This document shows, piece by piece, positions 48,016 to 56,728 of a DNA stretch of 64,000 nt. Under the pieces are notes generated by a model. That model was not told the DNA's origin, did no database searches, and saw only the letters and a list, made by a program, of their open reading frames with translations. A program made the position numbers and the translations under genes. Numbering within the stretch: the stretch's first letter is position 1; each line of letters begins with the position of its first letter. Origin of the DNA: Tersicoccus solisilvae (GTDB taxonomy: Bacteria > Actinomycetota > Actinomycetes > Actinomycetales > Micrococcaceae); the NCBI RefSeq assembly GCF_014643255.1, contig NZ_BMJI01000003.1:124001-188000 (forward strand), written 5' to 3'.

Positions 48016-49596
48016 TCAGCCTGCGTCGACCACCTCGGCGGCGAAGAAGTCCCGCTCCAGCGCACACGCGCGCAGGAACGCGGCGGCCATCGCCTGCCGG
48101 GTCGGCTCGTCGGCGTCCGCGGCGGCGTCGTCGACGATGGCGCGGCAGGCGGCCGCCGCCTCCTGGAAGCCCGGGTCGTCGTAGGCCGCGAGCCAGGTCC
48201 CGTACGGGTGGGCGGCGTCGTCCCTGCCGCGCCGCTCCGTCCGGTGGGCCTCCAGGGCCCGGGACAGCGTCGCCGCGATCTCGGCGTAGAGCCAGTAGCA
48301 GGGCAGCACCGCGGCGGCTCCCACCTGCCAAGGCTCCCGCCCCGTGGCGGCGAGCAGGAAGTCGGTGTACCGCGCCGTGACCGGCCCGATCCCCGGGTCC
48401 CCGCCGTCGGCGTCGTCGTCGGTCCTGAGCCACTGCCGGTGCAGGATGGTCTCCTCGGTGGCGGCCGTGACCGCTCCGCGGGCGAAGAACGCGCGCACCG
48501 GCGCCGGCGCGGCCGAGGCCGCCAGCGACGACAGGGCCCGGCTGTACGCCTGCAGGTACTGCGCGTCCTGGGCCAGGTAGGCCCGGAAGCGGTCCTGCGG
48601 AAGGGTGCCGTCGGTGAGCCGGACGATGAACTCGAGTTCGTCGATCTCTTGCCGGACGACGGCGGACCGCTCCCACAGGTCATCGGTGAAGCGGCCGCGG
48701 GTTCCCGGCGAATCGGGTGCGGTGGCGGCGGCGACGTACGCGTCGACGGCGGCGTCGAGGTGGTGGCCGTGGTGGACGGGCCCGCTGCCCGAGCCCACGC
48801 GCAGCCCGTCGGCGGCGGCCAGCGCCCCCGTCAGCCAGCGCTTCGCGGCTCGCAACGAATACGGCCAGGCGCCGGTGCGCGCGTACAGGGTGGCCATCGC
48901 CGAGGACAGCGAGCAGCCGGTGCCGTGGGTGTTCCGGGTCGACACGCGCGGCTCGGCGACTTCGGCGAGCAGGCTCCCGTCGGGGGCGACGAGTGCGTCC
49001 GGGGTGCGCTCCCCGGGCAGATGGCCTCCCTTGACCAGGACGATGCTGCCCGTCGCGGCCGCGACCCGGCGGCCGGCGGCGAGGGCGGCGTCCCAGTCGT
49101 CCAGCGCCTCTCCCGGCCGGTGCGCCTCGCCCGGCGCCCCACCGCCGTCGAGGACGGCCAGTTCGGCCAGGTTCGGGGTGAGCAGGTCGGCGTGGGCGGC
49201 CGCGAGGGCGCGGACGGCGTCCTCGGCGCTCGCGTCGAGCAGCCGGTCCCCGCTGCTGGCGACCATCACCGGGTCCAGGATCACGGGGAATACTCGGCCC
49301 GCGTTCCGTTGGTCATCGAGCCACGCGCGCACGGTGGCGGCGACCTCGGCGGTGCCGAGCATGCCGATCTTGACGGCGTCGATGGTCACGTCGTCGGACA
49401 CGGCGTCCAGCTGCTCGCGCAGGAACGACGCCGGAGGGGTGTGCACGCTGCGGACCCCGCGCGTGTTCTGGGCGACGAGGCAGGTGACGACGGCCATGCC
49501 GTACCCGCCGAACGCGGCGATGGACTTCAGGTCCGCCGGCACGCCGGCCCCACCCGTGGGGTCGGTCCCGGCGATGCTCAGCACGCGCACCGTCAT
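48016..49596 (-). CDS. thiD: Fused HMP(-P) kinase ThiD and aminopyrimidine aminohydrolase TenA
   Basis: 526 residues. The ThiD part (1-270) phosphorylates hydroxymethylpyrimidine: VLSIAGTDPTGGAGVPADLKS, LVAQNTRGV, and VLVKGGHLPG with the anion hole NTHGTGCSLSSAMA. The TenA/thiaminase II part (about 300-526) has its catalytic Cys in VLPCYWLYAEIA and late Glu in ACALERDFFAAEVV. Kinase-TenA fusions link salvage of pyrimidine from degraded thiamin to its use. Last gene of thiM-thiE-thiD, overlapping thiE by ATGA. Confidence 0.93.
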   Translation of the reverse strand: MTVRVLSIAGTDPTGGAGVPADLKSIAAFGGYGMAVVTCLVAQNTRGVRSVHTPPASFLREQLDAVSDDVTIDAVKIGMLGTAEVAATVRAWLDDQRNAGRVFPVILDPVMVASSGDRLLDASAEDAVRALAAAHADLLTPNLAELAVLDGGGAPGEAHRPGEALDDWDAALAAGRRVAAATGSIVLVKGGHLPGERTPDALVAPDGSLLAEVAEPRVSTRNTHGTGCSLSSAMATLYARTGAWPYSLRAAKRWLTGALAAADGLRVGSGSGPVHHGHHLDAAVDAYVAAATAPDSPGTRGRFTDDLWERSAVVRQEIDELEFIVRLTDGTLPQDRFRAYLAQDAQYLQAYSRALSSLAASAAPAPVRAFFARGAVTAATEETILHRQWLRTDDDADGGDPGIGPVTARYTDFLLAATGREPWQVGAAAVLPCYWLYAEIAATLSRALEAHRTERRGRDDAAHPYGTWLAAYDDPGFQEAAAACRAIVDDAAADADEPTRQAMAAAFLRACALERDFFAAEVVDAG

Positions 49597-50312
49597 CGGG
49601 TGCCTCCCGCGGCGGGCCGGGACTCGAAGGCCGCACGCAGCTGGCGCGCGGCGGCCTCGGGGTCGGGCGCGGCACAGATCGCCGACACGACGGCGAGGCC
49701 GGCGGCGCCGGCGTCCCGCAGGGCGGCCGCGTCATCGGTGGAGATCCCCCCGATGGCCACGGCCGGCAGCCCGCTACCGGCCGACAGTCGCGCGACGGCA
49801 CGGCCGAACCCGTCGACGCCGAGCGGGGCCGGCGCGTCCGGCTTGGTCGCGGTAGCGTGCACCGCGCCGATGCCGAGGTAGTCCACCGTTCCCACGGGAA
49901 GGGTGGCGACGACGTCGAGCTCGTCCGCGGTCGAGGCGCTCAGCCCGAGCACCGCGTCGGGACCGATCAGTCGACGCACCGCGGTGACGGGCAGGTCGTC
50001 CTGGCCGACGTGGACACCGGCCACCGCGGCTCCGGCATCGCGGGCGGCGAGGAAGACGTCGACCCGGTCGTTGACCAGCACCGGGACCCGATCGCCGACG
50101 CGCTCGGCGACGGCCGTGACGAGGGCGAGGTACTCCCGGCCGGTGGCGTGCTTCTCCCGGACCTGCACGCACGTGACGCCGCCGGCGACCGCGGCGGCGA
50201 CGACGTCGGGCACGCGGCGTGAGCCGCCGGGCCCGGCGGCCAGCGCGGTGTCGGTGACGAGGTAGAGCGTCAGCGCGGTCAGGTCGAACCGAGGTGTGGG
50301 GAGGGCCGTCAT
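49593..50312 (-). CDS. thiE: Thiamine-phosphate synthase
   Basis: 239 residues from the ATG at 50312. It joins HMP-PP and HET-P. TIM-barrel motifs: [48 protein letters not shown] and the PAVAIGGIS segment near the C-terminus. Overlaps thiM and thiD, so the three are one operon under the TPP riboswitch. Confidence 0.95.
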   Translation of the reverse strand: MTALPTPRFDLTALTLYLVTDTALAAGPGGSRRVPDVVAAAVAGGVTCVQVREKHATGREYLALVTAVAERVGDRVPVLVNDRVDVFLAARDAGAAVAGVHVGQDDLPVTAVRRLIGPDAVLGLSASTADELDVVATLPVGTVDYLGIGAVHATATKPDAPAPLGVDGFGRAVARLSAGSGLPAVAIGGISTDDAAALRDAGAAGLAVVSAICAAPDPEAAARQLRAAFESRPAAGGTR

Positions 50313-51208
50313 CGGGCGCTCGGGCTGAGGGCGGTCTCGCGCGTGATGCCGGTGTCGGCGGCGAACTCGTCGGGGCCGATCGCCGCAAGCCGGTCCAGCA
50401 GGGCGACCGCGAACGAGCCGGGACCGGTGCTGATCTCCGTGGCCTGACGGGCGGCGAGGGTGTAGTAGCCGGTCGCCAGCGCCGCGCAGACGGCGGGGCT
50501 GTCCTCCTGTCCGACGGCGAGGAACGCGGCGATCACCGCGCCGAGCGCGCAACCCCCACCCGTGACCTTCGTCAGCAGGGCGGCGTCGTGGTGGTTGCGG
50601 TAGTGCTCCGGTGCGCCGCCGTCGGCTCCCGCACCGCCGGGCGGCACGCCGAGGATCTCGTCGACCGCACCGGAAACGGCGACGGCCCCGCCGGTGCGGG
50701 TGACCAGCTCGATCGCGGCGGGGACGGCGTCGTCGGTCGTGTCCGTGCTGTCGACGCCGCGGCCGCCGCCGCTCTGCCCGGCCAGGGCCCGGACCTCGGA
50801 GGCGTTGCCACGGATGACGGTGGGCGCGAACTCGAGCAGGTCGGCGGCCAGGGCGGTGCGCACCGGCAGGGCGCCGACGGCGACCGGGTCCAGCACCCAG
50901 CGCCCGCCGACGGCCCGACGGCCGACCACCGCCTCCCGCATGGCGAGCCGCTGCTCGGGCGTGGGCGTGCCCAGATTGATCAGCAGGCCCGAGGCGATCC
51001 GCGCGAACGGCCCGGCCTCGCCGCCGATGTCGGTCATCGCCGGGGCGGCGCCGGCCGCGAGCAGCACGTTGGCCGTGTAATTGGTCACCACGCTGTTGGT
51101 CAGGCACTGGATCAGTGGCTGGTCCTGCCGGACCGCGTGCAGCAGCCGGCCGGCGCGCACCGGCAGGTCGACGGGGGACGGAACAGAGGAGAACGCGACG
51201 TCGTTCAC
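50309..51208 (-). CDS. thiM: Hydroxyethylthiazole kinase
   Basis: 299 residues from a GTG at 51208. It phosphorylates the thiazole salvage precursor. Family motifs: [56 protein letters not shown] and [17 protein letters not shown] with the catalytic Cys. First gene of the thi operon and directly downstream of the TPP riboswitch. Confidence 0.95.
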   Translation of the reverse strand: MNDVAFSSVPSPVDLPVRAGRLLHAVRQDQPLIQCLTNSVVTNYTANVLLAAGAAPAMTDIGGEAGPFARIASGLLINLGTPTPEQRLAMREAVVGRRAVGGRWVLDPVAVGALPVRTALAADLLEFAPTVIRGNASEVRALAGQSGGGRGVDSTDTTDDAVPAAIELVTRTGGAVAVSGAVDEILGVPPGGAGADGGAPEHYRNHHDAALLTKVTGGGCALGAVIAAFLAVGQEDSPAVCAALATGYYTLAARQATEISTGPGSFAVALLDRLAAIGPDEFAADTGITRETALSPSAR

Positions 51209-51212
51209 GGCG

Positions 51213-51293
51213 ACATCCCTTCGCTCGTACTGACGAGATCAGGTTCGACGGGTGTCATCTCAGCCCGGTGCGGGCACCCCGTGTCACTCGTGG
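51213..51293 (-). promoter_or_regulatory. TPP riboswitch (THI element)
   Basis: The minus strand contains ACGGGGTGCCC, then GGGCTGAGATGACACCC, GAACCTGATC and GTACGAGCGAAGGGA, the conserved TPP-aptamer blocks in order. It ends a few bases before the thiM GTG, so translational control is likely. It is wedged into the 103 bases after the RNase E/G stop. Confidence 0.95.
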
Positions 51294-51311
51294 CAGCGTA
51301 TCAGCGCCGCG

Positions 51312-54300
51312 TCACTCCTTGCCCGGCCGCGCGATCTCCTCCGCGGACACGCCGACCCCGAGCACGGTGGGCGCCGCCGCCGGCTCCTGGCCGGCGGGGC
51401 GCGATGCAGCGCCGCCGGACGAGAACACGGCCGTCGGCTGCTGCTCCGAGCGGGCCGCCGTGTCCACGACCGTGATGGCCGCCGCGTCGCCGGCGCCGCT
51501 GCTGGCGGCGCGGCGGGACCGGCGCTTCGGCCGGGCCGGTTCGGCCGGGGCGCCGGTCCCGGTCTCGGCCGGGAACGCCGCCGCGTCGGTCGTCGACGCC
51601 GGCTCCGGTGTCGTGGGTGCTACCGGCGCGACCGTCGTCTCCTCGGGCTCCTCGCCGGTCCATTCCTCGGGCAGCTCGTCGTCGGCCGCGTCCGCGGCGC
51701 GCAGGGCGTTCTGCACGGCCGAGGCGACGGCGTCGTCCGACCGCCCGCCCGGCTGCTGACCGCCGACCGCGGCGTCGAAGGCCCGGTCGAGCGACTCGAG
51801 GGTCACCTCGCGGTCACCGCCGCGTGCCTGCTGGCCGTGCGGGACGGTGACCCGCTCGCCGTTGATGGTCAGGGCGACGTCCTCGTCGGCGTCGGACCGG
51901 TCCGCTCCGGTCGTGGGCGTCTGCGCGGCGTCGGTCTCCTCGCCGGAGCGCTTCTTCCGGCCACGTCCGCGCCGGCGCCGCTCGCGGCGGCTCGGCCGCG
52001 CGTCGTCCTCGCCGGGCGCGGTACCGGACTCCTGCGGTCCGGTCGTCGACGCCTCGGCGGCGTGCTCGCCGGCGGCCGGCTGCTCGCCGTCCTCGCCCGT
52101 CGGATGCAGGGCCTTGGCGATGTTGCCCATCGCGGCCCGCGCCTTCGCCGCGCGCTCGGCGGCCTCCGGATCCTGCTCGGGGGCCGGAGCGGGCGCCTGT
52201 TCGGGCGCGTGGTCCGACGCGCGCCGGCTGCGCTTCTTCTCGTTCTTCGGCGGGCGCTGCTCCTGGCGGGAGCCGTTGCCGCCGCCGTTGCCGTTCGCGC
52301 CGTTGCCCTGGCCACCACCGGTGGTGTGCCGGCGGTGCTCCACCGGCTCACCGTGGGTGATGATGCCGCGGCCCGCGCAGGCCTCGCAGGTCTCGGAGAA
52401 GACCTCGAGCAGGCCGGTGCCCATCCGCTTGCGGGTCATCTGGACCAGGCCCAGCGAGGTCACCTCGGCCACCTGGTGCTTGGTGCGGTCCCGGCCGAGG
52501 CACTCGACCAGCCGGCGGAGCACGAGGTCACGGTTCGCCTCGAGCACCATGTCGATGAAGTCGATGACGATGATGCCGCCGATGTCCCGCAGCCGAAGCT
52601 GCCGGACGATCTCCTCGGCCGCCTCGAGGTTGTTCTTGGTGACCGTCTCCTCGAGGTTGCCGCCGGAGCCGGTGAACCGGCCGGTGTTCACGTCGACGAC
52701 GGTCATCGCCTCGGTGCGGTCGATGACGAGCGAGCCGCCCGAGGGCAGGAACACCTTGCGGTCCAGCGCCTTGGCGATCTGCTCGTCGATCCGCGACGCG
52801 GTGAACAGGTCCTCGTCCTTCTCCCACTTCTCCAGCCGGGACAGCAGGTCCGGGGCGACGTAGGTGACGTAGGCCTCGATCGTGTCCCAGGCGTGCTCGC
52901 CGGAGACGATGAGCTTGGAGAAGTCCTCGTTGAAGACGTCGCGGACGACCTTGATGGTCAGGTCCGGCTCCGCGTAGAGCATCTGCGGAGCGAGGGTCTT
53001 GGGCGCCTCGGCGGTCGCCTGGATGCCCTCCCACTGGGCGCGCAGCCGGTTGATGTCGTTGGTGAGCTCCTCCTCGGAGGCCCCCTCGGCGGCGGTGCGC
53101 ACGATGACGCCGGCGCCCTCGGGCAGCCGGTCCTTGAGGATCTTCTTCAGCCGCGCCCGCTCGTTGTCCGGCAGCTTGCGGGAGATGCCCGTCATGGAGC
53201 CGCCGGGCACGTACACGAGGAAGCGGCCGGGCAGGGAGATCTGGCTGGTCAGCCGGGCGCCCTTGTGACCGATCGGGTCCTTGGTGACCTGCACGAGCAC
53301 GGAGTCACCGGACTTCAGGGCCACCTCGATGCGGCGCGGCGTCCCCTCCAGACCGGGCGCGTTCCAGTTGACCTCACCGGCGTAGAGCACGGCGTTGCGG
53401 CCGCGCCCGATGTCGACGAACGCTGCCTCCATCGACGGCAGCACGTTCTGCACCTTGCCCAGGTACACGTTGCCGATCAGCGAGTCCTGCTGCGTCTTGG
53501 ACACGAAGTGCTCGGCCAGGACGCCGTCCTCGAGCACGCCGATCTGGATCCGCTCCTCGACCTGCCGGACGATCATCTGCCGGTCGACGGACTCGCGGCG
53601 GGCCAGGAACTCGGCCTCGGTGATGCCGTGCCGGCGGCGTCCCGTCTCGCGGGACTCACGACGGCGCTGCCGCTTCGCCTCCAGCCGGGTGGAGCCCTTG
53701 ACGGAAGTGACCTTGTTGGACGGCGCTTCCGTCCGGGAGCGCGGCGCGCGCACCCGGGTGACCGTGTTGGGCGGATCGTCGTCCTCGCCGCCGCTCAGCT
53801 CCAGATCGGAGTCCCCGCGACGACGGCGACGACGACGGCGTGAGGTGACGTCTCCCCCGTCTTCGTCCTTCGCGGCGGCGGAGGCCTCGTCGTCGCTCGC
53901 GCCGTCGGCCTTCTCGCCCTCGGTCTCGCTCTCCGACCCGCCACGACCACGGCCGCGTCCCCGGCGACCCCCGCGACGGCTGCGACCCCGGCCCTCACCG
54001 GCCTCGTCGTCGGTCTCCTCGTCGTCGTCCGCGTCGGACTCGGCGGCGGCCTGCACCGCCTGGGCCTTCCGGCTCTCCTCACGGGCGCGCACCTGCTCCT
54101 GGAGCTGATCCAGGTCCGGGGCGTGGAAGAGCAGCGACATCGGGGACTGCGCCGACATCATGCCGCGCAGCGGATCGGCCGGGACCTCGCCGGACGGCTC
54201 CTCGTCCTCGGCGGTCTTCTCGTCGTTCGCGCCCGCGGCGGCGGGCTGCTGCGGGGCGGCGTCCGGGCCGGTGGTCTCGGCGGGCTCCTCCGCGGCGGCC

Positions 54301-54845
54301 GACGCCACTTCGGCGCGCTCCTCGGCGGTGTCGGTCTCGGCGGTGGCCGCCTCCGCGGCGGCGGCCTTCTTCGTGCGGGACGCGGCGGTCCGGATGCGAC
54401 CGGAGCGCGCGCGGGTGCGGGTGGCGGGCTTCGCGGTGTCATCGGCGGACGCGGTGTCGTCGGCGGCCTCGGTGTCGACGGCGGCCGCGGTGGCCGCGTT
54501 GCTCGCCGCTTCGGCGCGATCCTCGGCCGTGGTGGCCACGGGCGCCTGCACCGGCGTCTCGGCCGGGCTCGCCTGTTCCGCGGTCGCGACCTCGGCGCCG
54601 GTGGCGTCCGCCGTCGCGGCGGTGCGGCGGCTGCTGCGCCGACGCGCGGGCTTCTCGGCCGGCTGCTCGACCGGCTGCTCGGCTGGCTCCGAGGCCGTCT
54701 CGAGTTGCGTGTCGCTCGCCTCGGTGCTCGTCGACGCGGCGGCGGTGTTCTGGTCGACCGTTCCGGCCGCCTCGTCCCCGGCGGGGGTCGTCGTTGCCGG
54801 TGTCTGCTCCGGTTCCGTGACGGAACCAGCGTTGTCCATAGTCAT
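51312..54845 (-). CDS. rne: Ribonuclease E/G
   Basis: 1177 residues from the ATG at 54845 with GGAG upstream. Residues 1-390 are Ala/Glu/Thr-rich and Arg/Gly-rich low complexity. S1 RNA-binding domain about 440-510 (GNVYLGKVQNVLPSMEAAFV). Catalytic core about 600-830: DVNTGRFTGSGGNLEETVTKNN and GGIIVIDFIDM give the two metal-binding Asp residues. The zinc-link pair is CEACAGRG. Residues 850-1177 are again charged and disordered. Endonuclease for mRNA turnover and rRNA processing; the catalytic core flanked by two long tails is the actinobacterial layout. Confidence 0.95.
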   Translation of the reverse strand: MTMDNAGSVTEPEQTPATTTPAGDEAAGTVDQNTAAASTSTEASDTQLETASEPAEQPVEQPAEKPARRRSSRRTAATADATGAEVATAEQASPAETPVQAPVATTAEDRAEAASNAATAAAVDTEAADDTASADDTAKPATRTRARSGRIRTAASRTKKAAAAEAATAETDTAEERAEVASAAAEEPAETTGPDAAPQQPAAAGANDEKTAEDEEPSGEVPADPLRGMMSAQSPMSLLFHAPDLDQLQEQVRAREESRKAQAVQAAAESDADDDEETDDEAGEGRGRSRRGGRRGRGRGRGGSESETEGEKADGASDDEASAAAKDEDGGDVTSRRRRRRRRGDSDLELSGGEDDDPPNTVTRVRAPRSRTEAPSNKVTSVKGSTRLEAKRQRRRESRETGRRRHGITEAEFLARRESVDRQMIVRQVEERIQIGVLEDGVLAEHFVSKTQQDSLIGNVYLGKVQNVLPSMEAAFVDIGRGRNAVLYAGEVNWNAPGLEGTPRRIEVALKSGDSVLVQVTKDPIGHKGARLTSQISLPGRFLVYVPGGSMTGISRKLPDNERARLKKILKDRLPEGAGVIVRTAAEGASEEELTNDINRLRAQWEGIQATAEAPKTLAPQMLYAEPDLTIKVVRDVFNEDFSKLIVSGEHAWDTIEAYVTYVAPDLLSRLEKWEKDEDLFTASRIDEQIAKALDRKVFLPSGGSLVIDRTEAMTVVDVNTGRFTGSGGNLEETVTKNNLEAAEEIVRQLRLRDIGGIIVIDFIDMVLEANRDLVLRRLVECLGRDRTKHQVAEVTSLGLVQMTRKRMGTGLLEVFSETCEACAGRGIITHGEPVEHRRHTTGGGQGNGANGNGGGNGSRQEQRPPKNEKKRSRRASDHAPEQAPAPAPEQDPEAAERAAKARAAMGNIAKALHPTGEDGEQPAAGEHAAEASTTGPQESGTAPGEDDARPSRRERRRRGRGRKKRSGEETDAAQTPTTGADRSDADEDVALTINGERVTVPHGQQARGGDREVTLESLDRAFDAAVGGQQPGGRSDDAVASAVQNALRAADAADDELPEEWTGEEPEETTVAPVAPTTPEPASTTDAAAFPAETGTGAPAEPARPKRRSRRAASSGAGDAAAITVVDTAARSEQQPTAVFSSGGAASRPAGQEPAAAPTVLGVGVSAEEIARPGKE

Positions 54846-55376
54846 ATTCAGCTGTACTCCAGCCGCGGCACCCCGTCCACAACCGGCGCCCCGCGGCGAC
54901 TTGACCGGCCTCACCGGGCGATTTCCCCGGCGGCCGGAAACTTGAGTTGTTCACCTGGGCGGTCGCGCCGCGAAAAGGGGCGTGGCCGCACGCTCAGGCC
55001 GTCAACGCTCGGGTGGCGGCGCGTGTGCACCGACGGGCGAAGGGCGGATACCGCTCGCCTCACCGTCGGGTCCGTCGCGTCCTGGCGACGTCGACACCGG
55101 TGTCCGTGACACCCGCGCCGGTTGCCACACCGACTGTTGCCGGACCGACCCGCCGTTGTGGACCGCGAGCCGATCGAAGGACATTCTCTCACACCGCGGC
55201 CCGGATCGGCGCGCGGGCCGGCCTCGCGGCGAGCGACGCATCCCGGCCGCGGGCCAGCCGGCTTCGCTACAATCGGCACCGCATCGCGCGCCCGAGCACC
55301 CGGTCGCGGCAGGCCCCCGCCGGTCTTCGCGCTCGACGTCCCCGGTCCGAGTCCCCCGTCAGTCAGGATCCTTCCC
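54846..55376. other. Divergent rne/VKOR intergenic region
   Basis: 531 bases between divergent RNase E/G and VKOR genes. Open frames here are GC-driven and unsupported. TACAAT at 55268-55273 could be a -10 box for the VKOR gene. The region should hold the rne leader, known in other bacteria to be long; no defined RNA fold was recognised. Confidence 0.5.
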
Positions 55377-56066
55377 GTGAAGTCAGACCCCCGCACGCGA
55401 CACGTCGCCGACCGCGCGCCCGACGACGTCGAGCCCGGCGGCGCGACGCGCGACGGTGTCGCCGAGCGCGAGCACGACCGGGACCTGCCCCGGCTCTACC
55501 GGCGGGTGCAGCTCGGCTGGATGTACATCGTCGGCGGCGTCATCGGTTTCCTCGCGGCCGGCGAACTCGTCCTCGAGGACGTCGCCCTGCTGAAGGACCC
55601 GAACCACGTCACCAGCTGCGACATCAATCCGCTGATCTCCTGTGGCACCGTGATGAAGTCGTGGCAGGCCCAGCTCTTCGGGTTCCCCAACCCGTTCATC
55701 GGCATCGTGGCGTTCGGCATCATCATCACCGTCGGCGTGTCCCTGCTGGCCGGGGCGCGGTTCGCCCGCTGGTACTGGTTGACGCTGAACGCCGGCATCG
55801 CCCTGGGCTTCCTCTTCTGCGTGTGGCTGTGGTCCCAGGCCGTGTACGACATCGGCGCGCTGTGCATCTACTGCATGATCGTGTGGGCCGTGATGATCGT
55901 CCTGCTCGTGCACACGACCGTGCGCAACATCAGTCACGGCGTCATCCCGGCCTCCCCGAAGGTCGCGGCGATCGCCCAGGACGCCGCCTGGCCCGTCGCC
56001 GTCCTGCTGGCGATCGGCGTCGTCGTCTCGATCTTCCTGCGGTTCGCGGGGATCTTCATCCGCTGA
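55377..56066 (+). CDS. Vitamin K epoxide reductase family protein
   Basis: 229 residues from a GTG at 55377, preceded by AGGATC. Four or five membrane helices; the loop cysteine pair SCDINPLISCG and the active-site pair CIYC (about residue 163) define VKOR. With a DsbA partner it makes disulfide bonds outside the cell in actinobacteria. Here no fused thioredoxin domain is present. The upstream in-frame extension is rejected because it lacks similarity. Confidence 0.9.
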   Translation: MKSDPRTRHVADRAPDDVEPGGATRDGVAEREHDRDLPRLYRRVQLGWMYIVGGVIGFLAAGELVLEDVALLKDPNHVTSCDINPLISCGTVMKSWQAQLFGFPNPFIGIVAFGIIITVGVSLLAGARFARWYWLTLNAGIALGFLFCVWLWSQAVYDIGALCIYCMIVWAVMIVLLVHTTVRNISHGVIPASPKVAAIAQDAAWPVAVLLAIGVVVSIFLRFAGIFIR

Positions 56067-56082
56067 CGAGGCGTTCACCTAC

Positions 56083-56152
56083 GCCAACTCGTCAATAGAT
56101 GTTCACCGGGCCCGGAAACCCGGCCGGATGGAACATCTATTGACGAGCTGGC
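56083..56152. terminator. 22-bp inverted repeat hairpin between VKOR and ndk
   Basis: The left arm at 56083-56104 begins GCCAACTCGTCAATAG and ends ATGTTC. The right arm 56131-56152 is its reverse complement with one mismatch. The 26-base loop itself folds as CCGGGCC-CGGAAA-CCCGGCCGG. It is placed between convergent genes, so it can serve as a two-way terminator, though the AT-containing long arms are unusual for one. Confidence 0.6.
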
Positions 56153-56162
56153 GAGGAAGGGT

Positions 56163-56579
56163 TCAGCCGAACCAGATGCCGAGCTCACGCTCGGCCGACT
56201 CCGGCGAGTCCGAGCCGTGGACGAGATTCTGCTGCACCTTCAGCCCCCAGTCGCGGCCGAAATCGCCGCGGATGGTGCCCGGCGCCGCGGTCGTCGGGTC
56301 GGTGGCGCCGGCGAGGGACCGGAAGCCGGCGATGACGCCCTGCCCCTCGACCGTCGCGGCGACGATCGGGCCGGACAGCATGAACTCGACGAGCGGCTCG
56401 TAGAAGGGCTTGCCGACGTGCTCCTCGTAGTGCTGCTCGAGCATCGCCCGGTCGGCATCGACGAGTTTGAGGCCGGTGAGCGTGTAGCCCTTGGCCTCGA
56501 TCCGGGCGAGGATGGCGCCGGTCAGGCCGCGGGCGACGCCGTCGGGCTTGACCAGGACGAGGGTGCGTTCGGTGCTCAC
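56163..56579 (-). CDS. ndk: Nucleoside-diphosphate kinase
   Basis: 138 residues from the GTG at 56579. It balances NTP pools by a phosphohistidine: [33 protein letters not shown], the catalytic His in [15 protein letters not shown]. Standard length. The longer frame upstream has no family match. Divergent from the HAL-like gene. Confidence 0.96.
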   Translation of the reverse strand: MSTERTLVLVKPDGVARGLTGAILARIEAKGYTLTGLKLVDADRAMLEQHYEEHVGKPFYEPLVEFMLSGPIVAATVEGQGVIAGFRSLAGATDPTTAAPGTIRGDFGRDWGLKVQQNLVHGSDSPESAERELGIWFG

Positions 56580-56728
56580 GGTGCGCGTTCTCCTTGGCTG
56601 GGGTGACGGAAGTCCGCTGATCAGCCTATCGGGCGGTGCCCGGCCGTTCACGCCCGCCACCGGTTCCCCCGCGGACCGGGCGGTGCCATGCTGGACGCGT
56701 CAGCCGCCCCACCGGAACCGAGGCAGTC

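Noticed and set aside
47821-49881. 686-codon plus-strand open frame over thiD/tenA
   Set aside because: Antisense shadow of thiD/tenA; the motifs are all on the minus strand.
51252-53843. 863-codon plus-strand open frame opposite rne
   Set aside because: It lies fully antisense to RNase E/G with a Gly/Arg/Val-rich composition expected from a GC-rich shadow frame; no family motif or ribosome binding site.
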